Positions 1 to 9,872 of a stretch of 64,000 bases of DNA are shown one piece after another. The stretch covers positions 14,465,915 through 14,529,914 of the forward strand of contig CAIIXF020000001.1 of NCBI GenBank assembly GCA_903813345.2, written 5' to 3'. How positions within the stretch are numbered: position 1 is the first letter of the stretch; the number at the start of each line of letters is the position of its first letter. This DNA is from Owenia fusiformis (lineage: Eukaryota > Annelida > Polychaeta > Sabellida > Oweniidae). The notes under the pieces were generated by a model. That model made no database searches. It worked only from the letters and a program-made list of their open reading frames with translations, and had not been told where the DNA came from. A program made the position numbers and the translations under genes.

Positions 1-810
1 GAAAGACATACACGATAACTATATTACATTTTCCATAACTTGAAGTCGGCAAAGTAAGAAGATGTGCATGATTGTGTAACATCAGATCATGTTGCTATCG
101 AAGGAAATAGAAGAGATGAGTATTAGATTGAATAATATAATGGATCCTTATTATAACAGGTAAAGTTAGACGAGGTTTAATTGGGATCATGTACATGTAT
201 GTGTATGCCCCAACTATTTTAAGTAACCCAATTATTCGGATTCTTGAATTCTTCTGACTTGACCCAAATATTCCTTTTTACACAAGGAACAAAACAATAC
301 AGGAGTAAGGGGTTTTGATGCAAGTCTAGGCTTCAGTACATTGCATGTGCGTACAGTACGTGAAACATTGTGCGATATACTTGATGATTTGCAGATAAGG
401 TGCAGAGTACATGCTGTGGAACAAATTATACAATATGAAAACACAATGAAGCCCAAAAGCAAGTTAGTGATTACTAATTTAGAAAGCTTCGTAATCAAAG
501 AAGCAATACCCAGACTACTGAAATAAATCTCAAGACAAAATTCTTCACTTTCGACGATTGAATATCTCAGGACCAATTCAATGATTTTGTATTCAAATTT
601 ATAGTAATCGAAAACATTGATATGGATCCAATTATCTAGTTAACACATTAATAATGGTGCAGTATTAACATATTTTACAAATCGCCTCGAATGAGATTCT
701 CGATCTAGGTAGTTTCAAGGTAAATAAAGCAAGTTACCAAAACATTGATGAATGAGGTTTAGAACATGTTATGAATCTATACTTTTGTTTAAAAGTATTA
801 TGAAGTAGCA
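1..810 (-). other. Probable intron 1 of the receptor gene (partial)
   Basis: AT-rich sequence downstream of the splice donor on the minus strand. Short open frames exist on both strands, but none has transmembrane or GPCR character. I see no repeat or RNA gene here. Confidence 0.5.
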
Positions 811-817
811 TATTACC
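811..817 (-). other. Splice donor of the receptor exon
   Basis: Read on the minus strand, the coding sequence runs AAG ATG TTA G and then GTAATA. The exon therefore ends in phase 1 just after the conserved K-M-L that opens TM6 in this receptor family. Reading through the donor gives 27 unrelated residues and a stop, so the splice is needed. No acceptor followed by a TM6/TM7-like reading was found between 1 and 810 on the minus strand, so the intron probably extends beyond the window. Confidence 0.8.
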
Positions 818-1732
818 TAACATCTTGAGAACAGATCGTCTCGCTCTAGACTGGTGCACCGCACGTAACTCCGTACCATTCGGCCCACTTCCGGTTGACG
901 AGTCAGACCCCGCTCGGGACAAACTGGACCGTCTTATAGCAAGCCCTATTAACACGTACAACACAGTGATAACGGTCATGGGTGCCAAAAAGAACAAAAA
1001 TGTGGCCACTTCAAATGCATGTTTATAGACATGATCGTACTCCTCTTTAATGTTACAGGTGGCAGAGTCTAGAATGATTTGATCATTTCTATCGTGTTTG
1101 TAAACGATCCCAAACAAGATGACAATAGGAATGGAGAGGATGGCACTGACGATCCAAAGAAGTACGATGACTTTGACTGCGCGGGAAAGACTTGACAACG
1201 TCTGACATTTAAGAGGATGACAGATAGCGACATATCTTTCAATCGTGAAAGCAGTGATCGTCAGGATAGACGCATATGTTGACGTCTCCGCTGCCATTGT
1301 GCGGATAACACAAAAGCTTTCACCGAAAATCCATGGGTAGCTGCTCCAGAAGGAATATACTTCCTGTGGAAGGCCTAGAACTAGCATCAATAAATCAGCT
1401 ATGGCAAGGTTGAATAAGTAATAGTTAGTGGCTGTCTGCATGTACTTGTTTCTTGCTACTACCAAACAAGTACATATGTTACCAACTATTCCGGTAATGA
1501 ATATTATACAGTACACAACGGTAATTGGTATCACCTTTAGTAAAGATTGCCTCCTCGGTCCAAGTGCGATAAATAAAGATTCTTCGATGGAGATATTTGA
1601 TAAAGAATCGTTAATAACATTATCAAAGTCAGAATTTGAATCATACCTCATATTAACTGTTGCTATGTTTTTATTGTACGTTTCAGATATAATACTTTTA
1701 GTATCCAACAGATAGGTCGAAGTTTCCACCAT
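817..1732 (-). CDS. Neuromedin U / pyrokinin-type GPCR, first coding exon (partial)
   Basis: This is the 5' coding exon of a class A peptide GPCR of the plasma membrane: 305 codons plus one base. It begins at a true ATG (1732-1730) and ends at a GT donor at 816-815. Visible features are an N-terminal ectodomain of about 65 residues with NDS and NIS glycosylation sequons at residues 41 and 46; TM1 about 66-93 with the GN pair (84-85); TM2 about 103-126 with NLAIADLLML and the conserved Asp113; the TM3 disulfide Cys141; an ERY motif (165-167) in place of DRY, followed by AICHPLKC; TM4 about 186-208; Cys226 in loop 2; and TM5 about 240-265. The run LPQEVYSFWSSYPW before TM3, and ERY with CHPLK after it, are typical of the neuromedin U receptor / insect pyrokinin and CAPA receptor group, which couples amidated peptides to Gq. 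TM6 and TM7 are missing and must lie on another exon. Peptide GPCR identity is firm; the exact subfamily is probable. Confidence 0.85.
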
Positions 1733-1782
1733 CGTAAAAACAAGGCTTTTTCAATTTACTATTTAAAGTAGACAAACACAAT

Positions 1783-1865
1783 GTCCATTCCTTTTAATTT
1801 AGACGGTCCTATTTTTCCATTCCTTTTAGGCAAGTCTATTTGTCCATTCCTTTTAGACTATTTCA
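1783..1865. repeat. Three degenerate ~30-bp tandem repeats
   Basis: The core TCCATTCCTTTTA occurs three times, about 30 bases apart, 50 to 130 bp upstream of the receptor start codon. It may lie in the 5' UTR or promoter of that gene. No function can be read from it. Confidence 0.6.
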
Positions 1866-3165
1866 GTGGAATGTAAAGGCATTTTACAAACTCGAAAAAC
1901 ATACGGCGAATCCATGCATTGAGGTATCGGCCAATCAATTTTGGCGATCGTCGACTTCTTGATTTGTTTTTAAGTTATTATGAAAAGGGTCGCTGAACTT
2001 ATTATATCGTTTGACCGCCATATAATTCAATAAATAACAGTGTACATGGTAAAAGTCGTTCAATCACTATAACGTATTATTCCATTAAAACATCAATCAG
2101 TGTTCTTAGTTCTTTCCTGATGTAAAGCCACCGACCTGTGCCGGGTTTATATTTCTATCTGGTTAATACGATTTCCCAGTTTTCTTATTTACCTGTGAAA
2201 GGTTACTTATACACTGATTAAGTGCATATCATCTGCGAATCATCTGTCTTCACGGCAACTGAAGCAAGGTAATGTAAGCTTACGTGTTTGGCTCGCCTGT
2301 TTATGATATTCACAAAATGTTAACTCCAATTAGCGGTTTTGGTATATATTCTAATATCTTCCCTGCACGGCTTCAGGTTGTGAGATGTTTAATCCTAGAA
2401 GTGCTAGTTAGCGTCCAATCTAAACTTATTGAATATTCAACTTTCGAGTAGTTATTTTGCGTCTCTTATTCCGCTATCTGTTTCTTATTAAAACAAGTCT
2501 GCGATTGTGCTCGTTAGTCATAAATATAAAGATGCACAATTTGTTTGCCCATAAATGAGAAGTTATTGTTCATAAAAGTAATCTCATATCGTCATTAATA
2601 AATACCTAACTAGATGATACTATACCTCATAATAAGCTATTGATTATCCAATCTCAAGTCATAACAATGGTGATTTGTAGGAGAATGCGTTTTAATAACA
2701 GAAGTTTGTTGTAAAACTCAGAGGCAACGTCAGAATCCTAAATAAGACGAGTTTTGCATCTTAAATATGAATGTATTTCCATATTGTAGTATTGAACTTT
2801 GCTCCTTTGATAGCTTATTTATTAGGTTTGATTGGTATTAGATTTTTATTGCCTTGTACTGTATGGTTCAACTCGTTTCATTTGTATCTTCAATTGTTTT
2901 TAAAATGTTACGTTTATGGATATCGATCTTACTGTCAGGGCTGCCAGTTTCTCTACGATGATGACCATTCTTTAGCGTGCAAATTGCAATGGCGTTTAGT
3001 GAGGTTTCAAACAATACAGAGTCATGACTAGTATCCAAGAGATTACACGATCGAGCCACTTGCTATAAGTCATGGTATCGTGTATCCCGCCCCGATGATA
3101 CAAATACTAGGAGAAGAAGTGAAGCACATGATATCATGGAGACATTCGAGATTTGGTGGACATGC
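1866..3165. other. Upstream intergenic region of the receptor gene, nothing assigned
   Basis: AT-rich sequence with only short open frames, including a hydrophobic 86-codon one at 2771-3031 without recognisable family features. Any promoter or 5' untranslated exons of the minus-strand receptor would lie here, but I cannot point to a specific site. Confidence 0.4.
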
Positions 3166-3300
3166 AGGTGCCCAACTGAGGTAAGGAACGTAATATCAAA
3201 TTATTAATCATAACAATTTTTTATGTCACCACCTGACCAAGGCGACATATTGTTTTGGTCTCCCAACCTTTTTGTGGACAAAGGGCAGGTGGCGGTATGG
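3166..3300 (+). repeat. Dispersed repeat, copy 1 (sister at 4803-4920)
   Basis: The stretch containing GCCCAACTGAGGTAAGGAAC, then AAATTATTAAT, then TGTCACC, then TTGGTCTC and TTTTTGTGGAC recurs in the same order and orientation at 4803-4920. The TGTCACCACC core also occurs alone near 9647 and 31324, which suggests it is an end of an old interspersed element. Confidence 0.6.
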
Positions 3301-3732
3301 CGCCCTTTTATCCCCCCCCCCCAAGAAAACAAGCATCATTGGCCATGAAATTGTAAAGGAATGATAAATAACTTAAATAATTGCTTCAGTAGTTTTTGAC
3401 ATTCAACCTTTCCACTTAGGTCATGTCAAGGTCGACATTGAAATATGATGATAAGCTTTAGTAAATCAATTTATAGTACTGGAAATGAGTACACTTCGCT
3501 TAATTGATTATGACTAATAATAAAACATGTAAATAGAAGTAAAACAGCATGCATTTAATATATTTTTATGGGCATTAAATTGAATATGTTTGAAATTCAA
3601 TGTCCATATAGGATTTCTATAGCTAATGATATTTTTCATTTAAAGTTTTCTCTCTTTATGCCCTTCCCATGTTCAATGCATACATAAAGAATTAGATGAT
3701 CTTTCCATATTTTTCTCGATTCAAACTAGCGA

Positions 3733-3953
3733 ATGCCCATTGGCATTTAAATGATCGCTATATTAAGTGGATATATGCATAACTTAATGCAAATGGATGT
3801 TAGGCTTACTTTTCATAAATGCCCTTGGACATTTACTGATCGGTTTTAATCAAATTAATTTTTTTCTTTTTGGCTCTTCTGGTCTGCTGTTTTCAAAATT
3901 ACGTATGTTTTTAAGAGCTTTAGACTTGCTTTCAATTAATGCCCATGGGCATT
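3733..3953. repeat. Three spaced palindromes of the AATGCCC-GGGCATT type
   Basis: AATGCCCATTGGCATT (about 3733), AATGCCCTTGGACATT (about 3820) and the perfect 16-bp palindrome AATGCCCATGGGCATT (3938-3953) occur within 220 bp. They look like diverged copies of one palindromic unit. Confidence 0.55.
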
Positions 3954-4514
3954 TGGATGAAAATGATTTGAACCAATAATTTTTCGGCCCTACAAGTGTT
4001 TTCAACATCTCTACCTTACTGTACAATACAGGCTTTTTAGAGCGTGTGGTCATCAAGAATGGTGTACATATTATCGTATTCTCAGAATTTCCAGAGCGGC
4101 TGATAATGCATTGCATACAATCCATACAAACGTGAGCCCACACTCCCACAGCAATGATATTTGCAGAGAAGCTATACTTTACAGTCTCTGCATTTAACAG
4201 TTTTCAGTCTTTGTGGGAGTGTGGACTAACAGTTAACTTTTCAATGAAAGGAAATGAGCACGATGCTAAAACTTGATAATAAAGTGAACAAAAATGACAA
4301 TGTGATCCAGATTTACATAGATAAATTGCACACATAGCTACATTTTGTCAATTGCCTTGCTCAATTTTTCTAAGAAACTGAAAATCTATGCCACTTTTTG
4401 AAATTGCACAAATCAAGGGTAAAGATTCATCTTCAACATGCAATTGGTTTAAAAGTAAATAGAAGAATGTTTTTATTGGAAAAATCATAAGTTGACCAAT
4501 ATCCTGTAATATGG

Positions 4515-5225
4515 ACCAGTCCTTTCTTGTAACAATTCTTGTAACAAAGGCTTACAACATCCAATAACTTAACAAGTATTGTTTAGGACAGGCTTCATTT
4601 TTTCAAAATCAACTATAAATTCTCAGAAGTTCGAATCTGACTTAAGAGTTACATGAGATTTGACCTTCGATGACATTTTCAATGTCAGAAAAGGAAAGGT
4701 CTTATTCGACTTTGGTTTAAGTGACCATTTTTTCAAAATCATGTCTAAGTTCTAAGAACTCCAAATTTGACTTTACATGAGAGATTACTTCGAGTCTTGG
4801 TGGACATTCAGTTGCCCAACTGAGGTAAGGAACGTTAAATCAAATTATTAATTATTACAATTTTTTTGTCACCATCAAATTATATATTGTCTTGGTCTCA
4901 CAACTTTTTTGTGGACGACGTCTGTAACAAACCTATTGTAACAAATTCTTGAAACAAAACCTTACAACATCCAATAACTTAACAATTACTGTTTAGATCA
5001 GACTTCTGTTTTTCAAAATCACCTTCAAATTCTCAGAAGTTAAATCTGAATTTAGATTTGACCTTCCCAAGGTAAACAAGTCAATTTTTCGAAACTTGTT
5101 TAAAATTGACCATTTTTGCAAAATCATCTACAAATTCTCAGAAGTCCAAATCTGAATTTAGTTCTGAGCTTTGACCTTTGGTCGACCCTCAATGACCTTT
5201 GGAAGTAGGGTAATTTTGTCATTTT
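4515..5225 (+). repeat. Tandemly duplicated repeat block (~415-bp period)
   Basis: Two copies of a segment containing CTTACAACATCCAATAACTT, TGTTTAG and AAATTCTCAGAAGT start near 4515 and 4930. The copy of the 3166 repeat at 4803-4920 lies between them. Further partial units, with the motifs TCTCAGAAGTCCAAATCTGA and TTTGACCTT, run to about 5225. Related sequence in the opposite orientation is at 31320-31640. Confidence 0.6.
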
Positions 5226-5604
5226 CATGTCTTGTTCGAAACAAATATTGTAGCAATTTTATGAGGAGGAGTTTATGATTGATTTTTGAGGGTGATTAGC
5301 ATTTTCCATAAGCTTCAAAATGATATATGGGAAAGTATGATAAATTTAAAGATAAAAAAAGTTAAGGGGGGAGAACAGACTTATTTGACACCCTGTACAT
5401 CATGTAAAATGGCATTCTTCTTGTTTGATTTTTTCCCTTAAAAAGAGTAAGTACTGTCGCACTTATGCAAAGTCTTAAATCATCCTACAATATAATGAGT
5501 CATGGGCTTAAATCCGTTAATATATCATTATCAAAGATTCATACATAGTTGATGGATTTAGTTCAAATTCTATATGCTGATGTCAAGGAACAAATAGGGG
5601 CTTT

Positions 5605-5830
5605 GCTCAAGAAGGAATTTTCAAGATGGCGACTGAATTTCAAATTGACCGCCATTTTTCGTAATCTTTACGTCCGTTCGTTTGTCCGGGCGATAACTTA
5701 AATATATGTTTTGATAATCTTTGATAACTGAAATGCTATACGGATTTAGTTCAAAGTTTTTATGCTGATACCTAGTAAGGGACAAAGGAGCTCTATTCAA
5801 GAAGAAATATTCAAGATGGCCGCTATTTAT
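5605..5830 (+). repeat. Imperfect direct repeat containing TTCAAGATGGC
   Basis: The segment TCAAGAAG-GAA-TTTTCAAGATGGCGAC near 5607 recurs near 5797 as TCAAGAAGAAATATTCAAGATGGCCGC. The sequence in between is also partly shared (GATTTAGTTCAAA, TATGCTGAT). It is a short degenerate tandem repeat of about 190 bp with no coding potential. Confidence 0.55.
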
Positions 5831-6613
5831 CAAAATATGTTTTGTTCTGTGAGATTTGCTACTCCGTGAAGTTGCTGTTTTCTAGTTTTGAGATTAAACA
5901 ATGGCTCCCATTAGAGCTAACAGTGCTATGTACTAAACAAAATGTACTGATAGGACCTGAGAGTATAAATGATAAAACAATCATTTTGCTTTATTATGGA
6001 CAAACACGTAGGCGTGGACATTAAATTAACAAACGATTTTTCCTTTGGAACTCCAATTCTTAAAAACTGAAATGTAATCAAACACAGAATTGTAAAATGT
6101 AACTGTTCTATGTAACTGAATTGTAATTAATTTAACATATTTTTTGTTCTCTGAAATAAAAAGTAAACTAAAAAGTCTTCTTGTATTTTGCCACCACCCG
6201 GTCACAAGAACTTTTTCGCACGGCTTAATAAATTCTCCACATGATTATTGGTATTACCAATACTAATCGTGGGACAATTTGATAGATGCTGTAATATTCG
6301 GAGACTGGCATGGTGTCTCTATAAATCAAGATAATCATAGATCCTCCGGGTCCTCCCACGGAATCAACTTTCTCAGTAATCGATTGCTCCGAATCAGTTG
6401 ATAATAGTACCACTGAAAACCTTTTAGTTAATTAACCATTTCCTTTAAGGACAATGCGAGTTCAACATGGCCGCCTTACATGAGAAATAAAGCTCTGGAA
6501 TACATTTATTGTACTGATTCAGCTATTACTATATTGTCACTCCATTGTCATTTTATCACCACGTGATTAGTTCACTAGAACATCATAACATAGATTTTTT
6601 CCTGTAATGCTTT

Positions 6614-7265
6614 CACAACGGAATAGCCTGACAACGGTAAAGTCAGATACCGTTGTCACAAATGGCGGACATAACCGTCGCTTCAATTAGATTTTCATGA
6701 ACTGTATGTTGAATAGAGCGACTAGATTAAATTACTTTGGTACTGCAATCACTCAAAGTGTTTTTCTACTGATCATATAGTTAAATATGTTCTACCATCG
6801 AAATAAAGGCATTAGTTTTACCGATCGGAATATGACACAGGACAACGGATACTGTATAAATGACAACGGTAGGTATGCATCAAATGTGATGTAAAATCGA
6901 GGTGACAACGGAATATGTATAGACAACGGTAAAATACTTTTACCGTTTTCATTTTCCTATGTTCCAATGCAATACAATACAATAGTCTGTTGTCACATCT
7001 TACCATATGCCGTTGTCTTTGTAAATTATTTCAAATTCAGATTCCGTTGTCATTGACAATATCGAAGACGCTATATTGTGGCGATTCACGGCCCAATTTG
7101 ATAGAAAGTGGGATTTCATCATCACACGAGCTTACACATGCACAGAATTAGGGACAATAAAGTCTCATGAAACGAGGACCAAGTGATTAAAGAGTTGAAG
7201 CGACGGTTATGTCCGCCATTTGTGACAACAATCTGACTTTACCGTTGTCAGGCTATTTCGTTGTG
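6614..7265 (+). mobile_element. Non-autonomous TIR element, CAC ends, 5-bp TSD (family 1, copy 1)
   Basis: A 652-bp element flanked by perfect GCTTT target duplications (6609-6613 and 7266-7270). The termini are inverted repeats of about 70 bp: left starts CACAACGGAATAGCC, right ends GGCTATTTCGTTGTG. Both arms continue through GTAAAGTCAGAT and ACAAATGGCGGACATAAC. The 8-mer GACAACGG or its complement occurs about nine times inside, at the ends and in the interior, so it may be a transposase-binding motif. There is no open frame of useful length. A 514-bp sister lies at 25418-25931 in the opposite orientation. Confidence 0.85.
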
Positions 7266-7297
7266 GCTTTCTTGAGGACGAATATTCCCCACATTCC

Positions 7298-7657
7298 GGG
7301 CAAACTGCCCTTGCTATACGTCACTTAAGGTTGTTTTAAGAAATGAGTGTTGTCCCAACACAATTGTGATCATGACGAGTCAGTAAGCTGGTATGTAGGT
7401 ACAGTTGTCATCTTTTTGCAATGATAACATGCCATTTCTCTGATTTATTTGGGTTATCTGAAGGACAATTTCGAGTCAAGGGGCGCATTAATTTAATTAG
7501 GAGATGTTTGACCCCTATTGAGTTTAGTGTCAAAATGTAGCTTTAGACATTGCTTTTGAACCTTGGTTAGGCCAGTGGGGCCAAATAAATCCATAACTCG
7601 AGATAAGAAACCAGGCGTTTGCCCATTTGCCCATTGACGTGAATTATGGCTGTTTTG
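7298..7657 (+). mobile_element. Harbinger-like MITE, shortened copy A
   Basis: Diverged and internally deleted copy of the MITE at 8542-9010 and 9873-10719. Shared blocks are GTCCCAACACAATTGTGATC, ATGACGAGTCAGTAAGCT, TGTCAAAATGTAGCTT and ATCCATAACTCGAGATAA, in the same order. It sits in a host repeat whose uninterrupted version is at about 10840-10890 (AATATTCCCTACACCCC then TTCTTTGTTTATTCCTCCTC), which defines the insertion point approximately. Confidence 0.7.
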
Positions 7658-7748
7658 TCTCACTCTTTGTTTATCCTTCCTCCTCTACGAGGCCCTTTGG
7701 TATGTATGTACTGTACAGTATACCTTAGCCTCGTCTTCTTCCTGAACC

Positions 7749-8428
7749 AAGGGCGAACGTAATACCCGGATAGTTCCTCGTTCGCAATTTTAATGTATTT
7801 CGCGTTCGGCCTTCTACCGTATACTGTTCTATCAACCAATTAAAATGGGGTGCAATAACTTGAATTTGATTCTGACGATGTGTCTTAAGTTACCCCCCTT
7901 TGGACATGAAGTCCAGAGCTGAATATGCCCAGCTTATGTTGGTGATTGGTAAGTAAAATCAATCCATCCTTATAAAGCAACATATTTCCTATAGTTTAGT
8001 GAATTTTGGTCACGAAACGTTGAGAAACAACAGTTAAAACGAAGATTGTCCGCGTCCGTTTTGATTGTTTTGACGAGAAACCAACGGGGTCACCTTATAC
8101 CGCGTTAATTTTTATACCGCGTAAGGGGGTAAAATTGAATGACAGAAAACACAATAGCCACTTCAAGTACATTTCCCTGTTTATTCTGTTCGTATAATTA
8201 ACCCTTATTTATATATCATATATTTGAGTTAATCAATTATGTAGCTTATGATGTGAACGGATTGCAATGCCAGAGTAAAATAGCCGCAAAACGGTGCAGA
8301 AAAAGGTACCCAGGTCTGAAAAACTGACCCCTCTATCCACCATTGTGTAATGCAGATCATATAAAGCCCCGGATGTCGTGTCGTTTCGTTTGGTACACAA
8401 CTTAAGCCCCGGATATTAAATAAGCCCT
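7749..8428 (+). mobile_element. 680-bp dispersed element D, copy 1
   Basis: This segment recurs in inverse orientation at 61061-61770. Shared landmarks are ACCCCCCTTTGGACATGAAG, CACGAAACGTTGAG, TAAGGGTTAAT in complement and CCATTGTGTAATG. The two ends form imperfect inverted repeats: left AAGGGCGAACGTAATACCCGG, right (complement) AGGGCTTATTTAATATCCGG. I see no protein-coding capacity. It is flanked by GAACGAGGCC / CTCGTTC motifs that recur around this cluster. Confidence 0.7.
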
Positions 8429-8489
8429 GCCTGAACGAGGCCATTTAATATGTATGTACCTCAGCCTCGTTCTGAAGAATACCTACAGT
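8312..8489 (+). repeat. 178-bp tandem duplication of the D terminus, first copy
   Basis: The stretch from AGGTCTGAAAAACTGACCCC through GATCATATAAAGCCCC to CTCGTTCTGAAGAA is repeated directly from 8490 onward. The second copy is split: its first part is 8490-8541 and its remainder is 10720-10840. The first copy preserves the uninterrupted target site of the intervening insertion at 8355-8370. Confidence 0.8.
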
Positions 8490-8541
8490 AGGTCTGAAAA
8501 ACTGACCCCTCTATCCACCATTGTGTAATGCAGATCATATA

Positions 8542-9010
8542 GGCCCAAATGCCCTAATACGTCACTTCCGCTGAAAAAAGTAGTTATAAAAAATAAATGT
8601 AGTCCCAACACAATTGTGATCATGACGAGTCAGTAAGCTAGTATGTAGGCACAGTTGTCATATTTTTGCAATGTCAACATGCCATTTCTTCTGAAAATGC
8701 GTTTACTTGGGTTATCTGAAGGAAAATTTCGATCAAGTGGCGTATTAATTTTGGCTTCATTTTTGTGAATTTCAATTTCTGTCGGCAGAGAGAGGGGGTA
8801 GTGTCACAATTGACCAATTATTTCAAAAAGTAGATGTTTGGCCCCTATTAAGTTTAGTGTCAAAATGTAGCTTAGACATAGCTTTAGAACCTCAGATACA
8901 GATATGTAGGCCAGTGAGGCCAGATAAATCCATAACTCGAGATAAAAAGTCAGTCGTTTGCACTTTTGCTCATTGACTAGTATGGTGACGTGAATTAGGG
9001 CAGTTTGGCC
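8542..9010 (+). mobile_element. Harbinger-like MITE copy B (left arm of the composite)
   Basis: 469 bp with both inverted termini (GGCCCAAATGCC at the left, GGGCAGTTTGGCC at the right). Alone it is flanked by ATA on the left and TAT on the right, so it has no matching 3-bp duplication. That supports its having arrived as part of the composite. Confidence 0.75.
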
Positions 9011-9872
9011 TATTAGTCACATGTGAGAGTGACCAATTTTTTTTTAAAACTACTCAGAATCGCCCAGAATTGAAGTTTATTAGTATGAAACATATTTGGA
9101 CGGAGGCAAAAAGGGGAATTTTCGTGAACAAATTTAAAGTTTTTGCTGAATAAGCAGTTTTCGCTTTTTACCCAAAAACCACTGATTTTGACGATATTTG
9201 GCTACAATTTCGTCCTTAATGACCCCAAGATGTCATATGCTGTCGTAAATGGGGAAGCCAATGAGTTGCTGTTCATGATAAAGATTGAATTTTTCATCTT
9301 ATGGTTTCTAGTAAAGAATGAAGGTACATATCAGGGGTACAGTCAGAGATTGGTCAGTTAAGTGTCAATTTTTGATGTATTTGTCCACTCTGAATGACCA
9401 AATTCGAGCTAAAACTATCTCAAAAGTCCCAATTCTCTAGGCCAGAGTCAAATCTGATCAAATTTGTCATCATTTTTCAAATCAGGAGGTTGTTGAATGG
9501 AAAAAATATCAAAAATAATGATAATTTTAGTAAAATTTTGCCAAAGTAGGCCAAATTTGCCCAATTTTCTGGTTCACGGTTCAGTGATTTTGGCTAAAAA
9601 TTGCAATATGCAATTAGATACTCAATTTCTTGACACGACATTGTAAAATGTCACCACCAGGCAGTAGATTTCATGATGTAAATGAAAAACTAGTCAAATT
9701 TAAAGGAAACCCATTGAGTCCTTGGGAAAATGACCCCAGGGGTAATAAAGTAGCCATATTTTTCATAATTGCTGTCAGAATATTCTTAAACTGCACAAAG
9801 CTACTTGAAAAACTCTAGTAAATTTGAAAAACGCAATTTCAAGCTAGAAACCATCCAACCATGTTGCTATTA
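9011..9872. other. Spacer inside the composite element
   Basis: About 860 bp of AT-rich sequence between the two MITE copies. It has short frames only, with no transposase motif in any frame that I can recognise. A TGTCACCACC core lies near 9647. Confidence 0.5.

Noticed and set aside
1-810. Possible second exon of the neuromedin-type receptor on the minus strand
   Set aside because: No frame shows TM6 or TM7 motifs such as CWxP or NPxxY. The 114-codon frame at 232-576 is unrelated.
2771-3059. Hydrophobic 86-codon plus-strand frame and overlapping minus-strand frame
   Set aside because: No family features, no splice or start support, and AT-rich composition makes hydrophobic frames likely by chance.
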